Shown: in pieces, positions 1-7,395 of the stretch | Numbering within the stretch: position 1 is the first letter of the stretch | Layout of the letters: each line of letters begins with the position of its first letter | Source of the DNA: Lentisphaeria bacterium | GTDB lineage: Bacteria > Verrucomicrobiota > Lentisphaeria > Oligosphaerales > Lenti-02 | DNA: 8,382 nucleotides | NCBI GenBank assembly: GCA_023145395.1 | Contig: JAGLDW010000408.1 | Location: forward strand, 1 to 8,382 | Direction of reading: 5' to 3' | Notes under the pieces: model-generated | What the model was told of the DNA's origin: nothing | The model's database searches: none | Seen by the model: only the letters and a program-made list of their open reading frames with translations | Program-made: the position numbers and the translations under genes

Positions 1-1
1 C

Positions 2-1015
2 GATTTGGGCGGTGGCACGTTTGACGCCACGCTCATGCGCGCCCGCGGAGACAACGAGTTCGAAACCATCGGCACCGATGGCGAAGTGGTTCTCGGCGGA
101 CGGGATTGGGATGAGCGTTTGCTGGACTATGTGGTGGAGGAGTTCAAGCGGGAGGCCGGCGTGGATCCCACAGAGGACCCCGCCGTGTACCAGGAACTGG
201 TGCAGCGGGTGGAGGAGTGCAAGCGCACTCTCTCGAAACGGGCTAGCGCCGCCGTTGCGGTGGCCTATGGTGGGCACCGTTTGCGTGTCCCCGTGTCGCG
301 GGAGAAATTCGAGGAATTGACCACGGACCTTCTCGCCCGCACGCAATCCACTCTCGAACTGATCATCGACGAAGCTCAGATGGAGTGGAGCCAGATCTCT
401 CGCGTGTTGCTGGTCGGCGGGTCGAGTCACATGCCCATGGTCCAGAAAATGCTGAAGCGTGTGACGGGAATGGATCCTGAGGCCAAGGGTGAGTTTGAAT
501 TGGCCGTTGCCCGAGGTGCCGCTGTGCAGGCGGCGATCATGCAGTCCGCATCAGGATCCGGCGCTGCCGTTCCAGTGCCCAAAATCGTGGTGAGGGACGT
601 GAACTCGCACAGTCTGGGAGTGGAGGTTGTGGACGATGCCGGCGCTCCCGCCAACTTCCCTGTCATCCCAAAGAACAGCCCGATCCCATGCAGCGTTTCG
701 CAGCAGTTCGAGACGGTGGGGATCTCGGGTCCAAACTCCAAGATATCGATCACGGTTCTCGAAGGGGAGGCATCCGATCCAAGCGCGTGCATTCATGTGG
801 GTCGATGTGTGATCACAGATCTCCCTCCGGGGTTGCCAGCGGGTTCGCCTGTGAAAGTCACTTTCTCCTACTCTGAGGACGGGCGCGTGGAGGTGGAGGC
901 GGAAGCTGTGGCCGTTGGGCTCAAGGCCCACGCCGAGATCCAGCGCCAGAACCCCCTCCATCCCGAGCAGCTGGAGCAGGAAGTGAAGGTCATGACCAAA
1001 CTGAGCGTGCTCTAG
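2..1015 (+). CDS. Hsp70-family chaperone, 5'-truncated, lacking the C-terminal lid
   Basis: This is an ATP-driven cytosolic chaperone of the Hsp70/DnaK superfamily, cut by the window edge. The first visible codons encode DLGGGTFD, the phosphate-2 motif found near residue 194 of DnaK, so roughly 190 N-terminal residues are missing; 337 residues remain. The rest of the nucleotide-binding domain is present: GGRDWDERL at about 32-40, the helix ending VEECKRTLS, the adenosine motif VLLVGGSSHMPMVQ at about 135-148, and ARGAAVQAA. After a short linker comes a beta-sandwich substrate-binding domain, beginning DVNSHSLGVEV and including IPKNSPIP, SQQFET and the TDLPPGLPAGSPV loop. Only about 35 residues follow it, so the alpha-helical lid of DnaK is absent and the full protein would be near 525 aa against about 640. 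The 'SHSLGV' style of substrate domain is, as I recall, common in planctomycete-like Hsp70 relatives. The stop is TAG. The next gene converges 14 nt away with no visible terminator. Family call is firm; client and partner proteins are unknown. Confidence 0.92.
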   Translation, partial: DLGGGTFDATLMRARGDNEFETIGTDGEVVLGGRDWDERLLDYVVEEFKREAGVDPTEDPAVYQELVQRVEECKRTLSKRASAAVAVAYGGHRLRVPVSREKFEELTTDLLARTQSTLELIIDEAQMEWSQISRVLLVGGSSHMPMVQKMLKRVTGMDPEAKGEFELAVARGAAVQAAIMQSASGSGAAVPVPKIVVRDVNSHSLGVEVVDDAGAPANFPVIPKNSPIPCSVSQQFETVGISGPNSKISITVLEGEASDPSACIHVGRCVITDLPPGLPAGSPVKVTFSYSEDGRVEVEAEAVAVGLKAHAEIQRQNPLHPEQLEQEVKVMTKLSVL

Positions 1016-1029
1016 CCTGAAAACGCGCT

Positions 1030-1998
1030 CTACTTCCGGCAGCGGCGACTCCGTGGCGCATTCTCTGGAGCATCGCTGCAAAGTTCCACAAAGAAATCGG
1101 CGATGCGTTGGACAGGCGTTGGTCCGAGCACGAGATAGCGATGATTTCCCTCTGCGCATGCCTCGAAGTTGGTGTGTCCGTTCTCCTGCACCACCACGCG
1201 TCCCGGCTCCGACAGTGCGAACCAGCCCGCCTCCGGCTGCACAGCGTGGAGTGCGCTCGTGAGATCGTATGTGGGCCGGTCGTAGGGCATGTCCATGTAC
1301 TTGCAGTAGCCCACTGCGATGGGATGTCGCGGTGCCCACTTGTAGTCCTGCAGAATGCTCGCAGCGGGGTAGAGAATGGCCCGTCCGACCTCCCAGCCGC
1401 TGAACACCATGGGCACTGGACAGTTTTCGAACGCGAATCGGGCGGAGGGGATATCCGTCACCACGTTGTACTCTGTATTGTCCCTCTGCCGACCTGTCAC
1501 AGCTGGGTCGAAATTGCCTGCCATGAGGGACACAAAACGCACTTTGCGAGCCACGAGATCCATGCCGCTCAGCGGCGAGATGTCGTCTGCAGAGGAGGCT
1601 AGGAGCTCCACGAGCGCGGTCGAGAAGCCCACCGACACGTAGACCACGGATGTGTCGGGTGCGCCCGCAAGCGCTGCCCGCAGGATGTGCGTGCTCGACG
1701 GCCACTCTCGCGCCTCCGGGTTGTAGGGCAGCAGTTCCGCCTGTTCCCGAACTACCTCGCCCACATATCGTCCTTCCTGGGGGGTGGGACCGTCTGACAG
1801 CAGGCCCACTGGCAGATCGTCGCAGCCGTAGAAGCGGTTCACGAGGTCCGTGTACGCCGCTCCATAGATGTTTCCCTTGTTCACGCTTACAGCGGCGAGC
1901 CGGCATTCCCCCCGTCGCTCCAGTGTGTGTAGCAGCGCCAGTGCCAGCGCATCGTCGATGTCGTTGCCCATGTCGGTGTCGAAGACAATGTGGATCAT
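1030..1998 (-). CDS. Nucleoside hydrolase-like protein (inosine-uridine hydrolase fold)
   Basis: A 322-aa protein of the inosine/uridine-preferring nucleoside hydrolase superfamily, which cleaves N-glycosidic bonds of ribosides using a Ca2+-binding aspartate cluster. The N-terminus MIHIVFDTDMGNDIDDALAL supplies that cluster (D7, D9, D15, D16), with one residue more between the aspartates than in protozoal enzymes. Other expected elements are SVGFSTALVELL (about 122-133, the Ca2+-binding beta strand), TEYNVVTDIPSA (about 175-186) and a C-terminal RPTYDL with D245, the usual last metal ligand. No signal peptide is seen, so it is probably cytoplasmic. The reading frame stays open far upstream inside the neighbouring gene. 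I chose the ATG at 1998 because homology begins exactly there and GAGG (2004-2007) lies 5 nt upstream; an in-frame ATG at 2037 would add 13 unconserved residues. It is last of the - strand series, 85 nt after the alpha/beta hydrolase. Base specificity cannot be read; divergent members of this fold in environmental bacteria may act on other N-ribosides. Confidence 0.88.
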   Translation of the reverse strand: MIHIVFDTDMGNDIDDALALALLHTLERRGECRLAAVSVNKGNIYGAAYTDLVNRFYGCDDLPVGLLSDGPTPQEGRYVGEVVREQAELLPYNPEAREWPSSTHILRAALAGAPDTSVVYVSVGFSTALVELLASSADDISPLSGMDLVARKVRFVSLMAGNFDPAVTGRQRDNTEYNVVTDIPSARFAFENCPVPMVFSGWEVGRAILYPAASILQDYKWAPRHPIAVGYCKYMDMPYDRPTYDLTSALHAVQPEAGWFALSEPGRVVVQENGHTNFEACAEGNHRYLVLGPTPVQRIADFFVELCSDAPENAPRSRRCRK

Positions 1999-2083
1999 GC
2001 GGACCTCGCCAAAACTGGTTGCCTGAAAAAGCACCATACCATACTGAGGTGCCGCTCTCTTGCCAGGGATGATCCGCGTTCGT

Positions 2084-3991
2084 CTACTCTGCGAATGGAG
2101 TCCAGGCGGCGAGGTCCGGGATGACGCGCACACCATGGGTCTGCTCGCAGAGTTCGTAACAGGCGCGGGTCCAGTTGTAGGCGTCTGGCAGCGCGCCGAC
2201 GAAGGTGAGGGGGCGGGGACAAAGCAGTGCGGCATTGTGGGGCAAATCCCCTGTCTGCAGCACACTGAGGATCTCGGGGCCACTATCCCAGTGGGTTGTC
2301 GCTGGCGTGTGCAGCACAAGTTCGGCGATGTCGTGATCGAGCAAGGCGGCATATAGCGCCACGACGGCCTGCTCGCCCTTTCCGAAAGCCACCACATCGG
2401 CGATTTCGGGCAGTGTCCGCAATGCCTGCAACGCCACGAGAAAGTCGAACACTCGGCGCTCCCAGAGCGTTTGCCCCACAATCGGATAGGCCCGTCGCAT
2501 GGTCCATTCCAGCCCTGGCCCAATGGAGGTCGCCCCCGTGCCCCGCACTTCCACGCAAGCGTGGCCGGCCATCGTCGCGGGAACGCTCTGGACTCCCGCG
2601 CCCTGGGCGAGAAACGAGGATCTCGCTTGCGGATCCATGGCGCCGACGACGATGGGGATGGGCTCGGGGCAGTCAGCAGGCAGGGCGAGTTGCACACGCA
2701 CGGGAAGTCCAGGCTCCGATTCGAACTCAAGCGTGAGAAAACGCACGCTGTCGTGAGTCCCCTGTTCGCGGATGGTCACCTCGGGGACAGGGAGCGTGGA
2801 GGGAATCTGGCGGAATGATCTTGCTTTGAGTTTTTCCATCGCTTTCTGTCGATGCATCTCCCATTCGTGAAGGCTGCTTGGATCAGGAGAATCCGGCAGA
2901 GGGATGAACGTTCGATCGATATCGCGCATGCAATCGCCGGAAGGCGGTTTCCCCTCCCGGTAGACTGATAGTTCCACGTCGTTGTCCCGTTCTGCCGAGA
3001 TGTCCTCCGTCGCAGGGGTGTCACTGTCTTTCAGGTGCCGGTCGAACCAGCTAAAGATGCTCAGTCGCGTCTTGGGCGAATAGCCGTGGGGGGTGTCCGC
3101 CTCGACAAGATCGATGTTTTCCTCGCAGCCGTGCAAAGCGTAGAGTTCTTGCGCCTTGGTGACCACTTCGCGAAACGCATAGGAGCGGAACAAAGTGTCC
3201 TTCGACGCTGCGGCGACGAGCAACGGTCTCGGACAAATGAGCGAGGCAAGATCCGGCAGATCCCAGCCATATGTATTGGTCCAGAAGCTGCAGTCGCAAT
3301 GTCCATCGACAGTGCGTTCGCGGATATGCTGGGAGACGCTGCCTGTCTGACAGGAGGGAACCACCACCTTGAAACGGGGATCGGCGGCGCCGGTGAACCA
3401 GGAGATGGTGCCGCCGCCGGAGTTGCCCGTGATGCCGAGACGCTCTCCATCCACGTCGGTGCGTTCCTGCAGATAGTCGGCGGCACGCATGGCCGCCCAG
3501 ACTTCCACTGCTGCAGGCGAGTAGCCCTGGCTGATCCAGTGCCACCAGGAGTTCCGGTGGGTTCCGTGGTGGAAACCATCGTTCTCGCCGATCTGGATTG
3601 CGTCGAGAATCATGGCGATGTAGCCATGCTGTCCAAACCAGCGGGGATGCTCTTGGTAGTGAAACTTGCCCCTGGCGGCGTGTCCGCAGACATAGATCAC
3701 TGCGGGCAGGGGATGCTCAATGTCTTTTGGACGGTAGATGTTCGCGGCGATCCTGCAGCCGGGAATTGGCTGAAAATGCATTTTCTCGACGACCATGTCG
3801 CCGCGCTGCAGCCTCCCCGTTTCCACAGCGCGCAGCGGCATGCGCTCGGGTAGAGGGTCGAGACCAAGCATTTCGAGCCACTGACGACGTTTTTCGGGAA
3901 GTCCGGCGGTCCACTCCTCTAGCGGAGGCAGTTCAGCCATGGAGGCGCGGGTGAGTTCGTCGGCTGTGCGGGTGAGGCGGGTATAGAGCAT
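2084..3991 (-). CDS. Two-domain alpha/beta hydrolase, acetylxylan-esterase-like
   Basis: A 635-aa protein with two tandem alpha/beta-hydrolase units. The first looks catalytically complete: a strand ending VIYVCGHAARGK (oxyanion region), the nucleophile elbow ITGNSGGGTISW with Ser191, an acid in AAASKDTLF (Asp265), and the base in EADTPHGYS (His302). This arrangement matches the acetylxylan esterase/dienelactone hydrolase-like group of serine hydrolases, which cleave esters of sugars or small acids. The second unit, from about residue 430, repeats the fold with LLCPRPLTFVGALPDAYNW. Its elbow reads AFGKGEQAVVA with no serine, and no histidine sits in its last loop, so it is probably a non-catalytic pseudo-domain. 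No signal peptide is evident. The frame extends to a GTG at 4015, and an ATG lies at 3997, but AAGGGA (3999-4004) is 7 nt before the ATG at 3991, which I prefer. It lies 191 nt after the ceramidase-like gene and 85 nt before the nucleoside hydrolase gene. The natural substrate is unknown. Confidence 0.87.
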   Translation of the reverse strand: MLYTRLTRTADELTRASMAELPPLEEWTAGLPEKRRQWLEMLGLDPLPERMPLRAVETGRLQRGDMVVEKMHFQPIPGCRIAANIYRPKDIEHPLPAVIYVCGHAARGKFHYQEHPRWFGQHGYIAMILDAIQIGENDGFHHGTHRNSWWHWISQGYSPAAVEVWAAMRAADYLQERTDVDGERLGITGNSGGGTISWFTGAADPRFKVVVPSCQTGSVSQHIRERTVDGHCDCSFWTNTYGWDLPDLASLICPRPLLVAAASKDTLFRSYAFREVVTKAQELYALHGCEENIDLVEADTPHGYSPKTRLSIFSWFDRHLKDSDTPATEDISAERDNDVELSVYREGKPPSGDCMRDIDRTFIPLPDSPDPSSLHEWEMHRQKAMEKLKARSFRQIPSTLPVPEVTIREQGTHDSVRFLTLEFESEPGLPVRVQLALPADCPEPIPIVVGAMDPQARSSFLAQGAGVQSVPATMAGHACVEVRGTGATSIGPGLEWTMRRAYPIVGQTLWERRVFDFLVALQALRTLPEIADVVAFGKGEQAVVALYAALLDHDIAELVLHTPATTHWDSGPEILSVLQTGDLPHNAALLCPRPLTFVGALPDAYNWTRACYELCEQTHGVRVIPDLAAWTPFAE

Positions 3992-3998
3992 TGGCATG

Positions 3999-4004
3999 TC
4001 CCTT
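3999..4004 (-). promoter_or_regulatory. Ribosome binding site of the two-domain hydrolase (decides the start)
   Basis: Read on the - strand this is AAGGGA, 7 nt before the ATG at 3991. The upstream in-frame ATG at 3997 would sit only 1 nt from it, and the in-frame GTG at 4015 has no purine-rich site of its own. The site therefore favours 3991 as the translation start. Confidence 0.5.
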
Positions 4005-4060
4005 AGGGTCGGCACGGAAAATCATGGATTATGGCTGATCTGGAGGCTTGATGGACGCTA

Positions 4061-4185
4061 TCCTACATCGTCGCTCCACTGCCGCAAGGACAGTGGCGGC
4101 GGAACCTCCGTTCTTGAATGTCCTACATCGTCGCTCCACTGCCGCAAGGACAGTGGCGGCGGAACCTCCGTTCTTGAATGTCCTA
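4061..4185. repeat. Perfect 60-bp tandem duplication plus 5-bp partial third copy
   Basis: Two adjacent identical 60-bp units occupy 4061-4120 and 4121-4180, and the first 5 bases of the unit (TCCTA) recur at 4181-4185. The TAG stop codon of the ceramidase-like gene lies inside that last TCCTA, so the array begins exactly at the end of the coding sequence. Each unit carries an inverted repeat CCACTG (4076-4081) / CAGTGG (4091-4096), and an overlapping alternative GCCGC (4081-4085) / GCGGC (4096-4100). These two pairings exclude each other. A small second hairpin is GAAC (4102-4105) CTCC GTTC (4110-4113). The same elements recur 60 bp on. No T-run follows a stem in the transcribed (-) direction, so this does not look like a plain intrinsic terminator. 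The TCCTA microhomology at both junctions suggests origin by replication slippage from a single 60-bp unit. Confidence 0.95.
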
Positions 4186-5460
4186 TAGTTCGCGCATCAG
4201 TTCAAGAGCCGTGTCGGCCATTCTGTCTCCAGCTTCGTGGCACATTTTGCTCCACAGCGCCGCAGTGGTTTCGTGTCCTCCCTTGCGCTGGAAGGCTTCC
4301 TGGGTGGGGACGTAGCCAATCCAGCCGTTGGCGAGGGAAACCACATAGGTATGCGCGAAAGCACTTTTCCTCTTGATGCGGAGGCCGTGCTCCATGAAGT
4401 ATTCGGCGGGTATGGCGGCGAAGACCGCTTCGCCGATGCGGAATACCTGGATCTCCACGTCCTCGCCGCCGTCGTTTTGTCTCGACATCTCTTTGAGTGC
4501 CGCGTAGTCGTACCAGCCGATCCCGATCAACCCCTGGAAGACGTTGTCTCGCACATCGGGATCTTCGAACCGTCGTTCTTCCTCCTCGAAGTTGCGGTAG
4601 GGAATGCGAATCTGTCTTGAGGCGACGGACAGCACGTCCTCGCCAGTCCCAGCGGCGGGCATATCCGCGACAATCTTCTCCACGCGGTCCGCCAGGATTC
4701 GGCCGGTTCGCTCTTTTGTATCCTCGAACTTCGGATTGAGGTAGTCGCGGTGCAGGACATTGGCGCACGGGCCGTTGAGGAAGACCACGCCGCAGTCCGC
4801 CCCGAAACGATTTCTCAACTGATCGCACAGCACGCCGGGATAGCCCGCCGAGAGATGGCCAAGAAAATGGCAGGCGTGACAGCCGAAGTTCACGATCAAT
4901 CCCATCATGGCGCCGTCTGGCATCGTCACACGCAGCACGCCCACCTCCGGATCGATGACGTTTTCGTTGCAGAGCACTCGCTTCAATGTCTCGCCACCGG
5001 GCTGGGTGACGACACAGTCGTCGCGAGTGACAAAACGGCGGTTGAAGGATGCCTGTGTTTCGAATCCGGAAGCGGCGGTAAGTCGTGCTTCCCGCAGTGC
5101 CTCACAGGCGCCCACCACTGCATCCGCCGCCCGTTCGATCATGAACTCGATGTACGCGTCCTCGCGCTTGAAACTTGGGCGCTCGATGACGGCCGGGCAT
5201 GCGTGGTTGTGGGTTCCGCTGACCAGAATGTTCTCGGCCGGGATCGGGCACCGCCTCGCGGCCTGTTCGCGAATACGCGCCACAATGTGCGCCTCCACGA
5301 TCACCACGTCCAGCGCCACCATGGCGAAGAGGGTTTCTCCTTGGCGAAATGCGGCCGCGCGGGCGTGGAGCGGATCCAGGACCTCGGTCGCCTCGCGCAT
5401 GTAGGTGCGGATCGGGAAGTGGGTAGGTGTGATGTCGGTTTTGAAGAATCCTGCCTGCAT
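4183..5460 (-). CDS. Neutral/alkaline ceramidase-family hydrolase, short intracellular form
   Basis: A 425-aa member of the neutral/alkaline non-lysosomal ceramidase N-terminal domain family, whose characterised enzymes are Zn-dependent amidases of N-acylated lipids. It opens with the family signature QAGFFKTDITP and has VSGTHNHACP (His84/His86) and VNFGCHACHFLGHLSAGYPG (His195) as probable Zn ligands. AAIPAEYFMEHG (Glu353) and SLANGWIGYVPTQEAF (Tyr383) fit the Glu and Tyr ligands of Pseudomonas ceramidase. It differs from true ceramidases in three ways: there is no signal peptide, it lacks the C-terminal domain (true enzymes are about 650-750 aa), and where they have GDVSPN with the nucleophilic serine this protein reads LNGPCANVLHR. 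It is therefore probably a metal-dependent hydrolase on another amide or ester. The ATG at 5460 has GGAG (5469-5472) 8 nt upstream. It starts 39 nt after asnB, so co-transcription is likely. The gene ends at the 60-bp repeat array. Confidence 0.85.
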   Translation of the reverse strand: MQAGFFKTDITPTHFPIRTYMREATEVLDPLHARAAAFRQGETLFAMVALDVVIVEAHIVARIREQAARRCPIPAENILVSGTHNHACPAVIERPSFKREDAYIEFMIERAADAVVGACEALREARLTAASGFETQASFNRRFVTRDDCVVTQPGGETLKRVLCNENVIDPEVGVLRVTMPDGAMMGLIVNFGCHACHFLGHLSAGYPGVLCDQLRNRFGADCGVVFLNGPCANVLHRDYLNPKFEDTKERTGRILADRVEKIVADMPAAGTGEDVLSVASRQIRIPYRNFEEEERRFEDPDVRDNVFQGLIGIGWYDYAALKEMSRQNDGGEDVEIQVFRIGEAVFAAIPAEYFMEHGLRIKRKSAFAHTYVVSLANGWIGYVPTQEAFQRKGGHETTAALWSKMCHEAGDRMADTALELMREL

Positions 5461-5499
5461 GTGGCTGTCTCCGTGGTTCGTGCGGCCGCTATTTCGTTG

Positions 5500-7395
5500 T
5501 TAGCGGGGTGCTGCGGGGGAGTTGTGCACCTTGTCGCACCAGAGCCGAAGGCAGAGCAGCGCCCAGAGGCGGAAGCTGTGGTCCCGCACGCCGTCCACAT
5601 GTTCGCGGACGAGCCGAGAGACTACGGCGCCGTCGAGCAGTCCTTCGGTGTCCCAGTTCCCATGTTCGGAGGCCAATGCTTCGGTGGTTTCTCGCCAATC
5701 GTGTCGCAACCAGCGTGCAATGGGCACCCCGAAGCCACGTTTGCCGCGTTTGAGGAGACGGTCCGGTGTCAGGTCTTTGCCAAGTTCCTTGAGAAGCCGT
5801 TTTCGTTTGTACATGCCCACCTTGTAGTGGCGCGGCAGGGATGCGACATGCTCGACGAGATGGTGGTCGAGAAAGGGGCTGCGCACTTCGAGGGAGGAGG
5901 CCATGCTGGCGATGTCCACCTTTACCAGCAGATCGTCTGGAAGGTAGGTCTGGGTGTCCAGCTCCAGGAAGCGTTCCACCGTGCTGCGGGTCGTGCGTTC
6001 GTCGAGAAGCTCAGCCCAGCGAATGCGGTAGTCGCTTCCCGGTTCGGTCACCAGTTCCTGCTTGAGTTCCTCGGAGCAGACCTCCTGGAAAGAGGTGTAG
6101 GCGTCGAGTGGGGACTGCTGGAAGGCGCGCAGCAGGCGTCGCACGGTGGCTAGACGGGTTCGCTGTTCGCGATTCTCGGGTAGCAGATGTAGCAGAAGGC
6201 CGCACACTGCGTTGCGCAGAGGCGCCGGGATGCATCGCATCCGCCGGTGCGCGTCCATGACGGAATAACGCCGGTAGCCGCCGAACAACTCGTCTCCCGC
6301 ATCCCCGCTCAGCGCAACTGTGACATGTTCGTGGGTAAAGCGTGAAAGCATGGCCGTGGGCAGCATGGAGGAGTCGCAGAAGGGCTCGCCGTAGTGAGGG
6401 ATCAGGTTGGTCAACAGGTCCAGGTCTCCAGGACTGACGATGCGCATGTGGTGCTCGGTCCCGATGGAGTTGGCCGCGATTTTCGCAAACTCCCTCTCGT
6501 CGTATCGCGCGTCCTCGAATCCGATGGTGAACGTCTTCACAGGCTCCGAAAGATTGCGTTGCATGATGGCGGTGACCACGGTGGAGTCAATGCCGCCGGA
6601 AAGAAATGCGCCCAGAGGCACTTCCGATTCCAGACGCGCGACCACAGCTTGGTCCAGCAGCTCCCGCGTACGGGTGGTCGCGTCCCGAAACGATATTTTC
6701 GAGTTTGTGCCGTAGTTGATCCGCCAATAGCGGCTGGGCTCGTCGGCGCCGCTTCCGCGCCGCACAAGCATGGTGTGGGCCGGCGGCAGCTTGCGCACGG
6801 TGCGGTAGATGGACCTTGGGGTGGGGATGTAGCTCAGCGACAGGTAGTCGTAGACGGCCTGCCGGTCGATGTCGCGTGGAATCCCGGGGAACTGTAGGAG
6901 AGCGAGCAGTTCGCTGGCAAAGACCAGTTCTCCATCCCGCGAGATGTGATAGAAAAGTGGCTTTTGTCCAAAACGGTCGCGGGCGAGGAAGAGGCATTCA
7001 GAGCGGGTGTCGACGATGGCGAACGCGAACATCCCATCAAGATACTTGGCCATGGCGTCGCCATGCTCCTCGTAGAGATGGACGAGCACCTCCGTGTCCG
7101 CTTCGGTTCGGAACTGGTGTCCACGACTCGTCAGATCTTCGCGCAAGGCACGATGGTTGTAGATCTCGCCATTGAACACGGCCCAGACGGCGCCATCCTC
7201 GTTGGCCATGGGCATATGACCCGTTCCGAGACCGATGATCGCGAGACGGCTGCTTGCCAAACCCCAGCCCCCGCCGGACTCCACTCCCTGGTCGTCAGGA
7301 CCGCGGTGCGCCATGGCGTTTGCCATGCGTTTGAGCATGCCCTTGTCCGGAGGCGTCTGGTCGCGAAAGCTGAACATCCCCGCTATGCCGCACAT
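5500..7395 (-). CDS. asnB: Glutamine-hydrolysing asparagine synthetase family protein
   Basis: A full-length 631-aa class-II amidotransferase. The N-terminal glutaminase domain starts MCGIAGMF, giving Cys1 after Met removal. It has AHRGPDDQG (29-37), Arg50 in SSRLAIIGL, FNGEIYN (74-80) and the glutamine-binding acid in EADTEV (Asp100). The C-terminal synthetase domain has the ATP-pyrophosphatase loop SGGIDST (266-272), the LSGDAGDELFGGY block (362-374), LPDDLLVKVD and SLEVRSPFLD (about 485-510), and KRGFGVP near 552-558. All key residues I can check are present, so glutamine-dependent, ATP-driven amidation of a carboxylate is expected, classically aspartate to asparagine. Its length and the YIPTPRSIYRTVRKLPPAH segment resemble AsnB paralogues of exopolysaccharide or exosortase-associated loci, so the acceptor may not be free aspartate. 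The ATG at 7395 has GGAG (7401-7404) 5 nt upstream. It is 39 nt before the ceramidase-like gene and 141 nt after the recombinase-like gene. Confidence 0.93.
   Translation of the reverse strand: MCGIAGMFSFRDQTPPDKGMLKRMANAMAHRGPDDQGVESGGGWGLASSRLAIIGLGTGHMPMANEDGAVWAVFNGEIYNHRALREDLTSRGHQFRTEADTEVLVHLYEEHGDAMAKYLDGMFAFAIVDTRSECLFLARDRFGQKPLFYHISRDGELVFASELLALLQFPGIPRDIDRQAVYDYLSLSYIPTPRSIYRTVRKLPPAHTMLVRRGSGADEPSRYWRINYGTNSKISFRDATTRTRELLDQAVVARLESEVPLGAFLSGGIDSTVVTAIMQRNLSEPVKTFTIGFEDARYDEREFAKIAANSIGTEHHMRIVSPGDLDLLTNLIPHYGEPFCDSSMLPTAMLSRFTHEHVTVALSGDAGDELFGGYRRYSVMDAHRRMRCIPAPLRNAVCGLLLHLLPENREQRTRLATVRRLLRAFQQSPLDAYTSFQEVCSEELKQELVTEPGSDYRIRWAELLDERTTRSTVERFLELDTQTYLPDDLLVKVDIASMASSLEVRSPFLDHHLVEHVASLPRHYKVGMYKRKRLLKELGKDLTPDRLLKRGKRGFGVPIARWLRHDWRETTEALASEHGNWDTEGLLDGAVVSRLVREHVDGVRDHSFRLWALLCLRLWCDKVHNSPAAPR

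Noticed and set aside
1016..1029. Shared bidirectional terminator between the convergent Hsp70 and nucleoside hydrolase genes
   Set aside because: The 14-nt gap is too short and contains no inverted repeat with a flanking T-run.
551..1906. Open frame of 451 codons on the - strand spanning two genes
   Set aside because: It overlaps Hsp70 on the opposite strand and the nucleoside hydrolase in another frame. Its Arg/Gly/Ser/Pro-rich translation is typical of a shadow frame.
1999..2730. Upstream extension of the nucleoside hydrolase frame to a 566-codon frame
   Set aside because: The extension lies inside the alpha/beta-hydrolase gene in a different frame and has no homology pattern. The hydrolase family N-terminus and a ribosome binding site fit the ATG at 1998.
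4028..4033. CATAAT on the - strand as a possible -10 box for the two-domain hydrolase
   Set aside because: It sits at a plausible distance upstream of the start at 3991, but the hexamer 17 nt upstream (GTCCAT) is a poor -35 match, and one hexamer alone is not evidence.
4061..4180. CRISPR-like array
   Set aside because: The two 60-bp units are directly adjacent with no spacers, so this is a tandem duplication.
3996..4376. Small + strand frame encoding a 20-residue repeat
   Set aside because: The peptide repeat merely reflects the 60-bp DNA duplication, which is a multiple of three. The frame runs antisense into the ceramidase-like gene and has no evident ribosome binding site.
4750..6153. 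Long open frame of 467 codons on the + strand
   Set aside because: It runs antisense across the ceramidase-like gene and asnB, both of which have clear family motifs. Its translation shows no recognisable motif, and long antisense frames are expected in GC-rich DNA.
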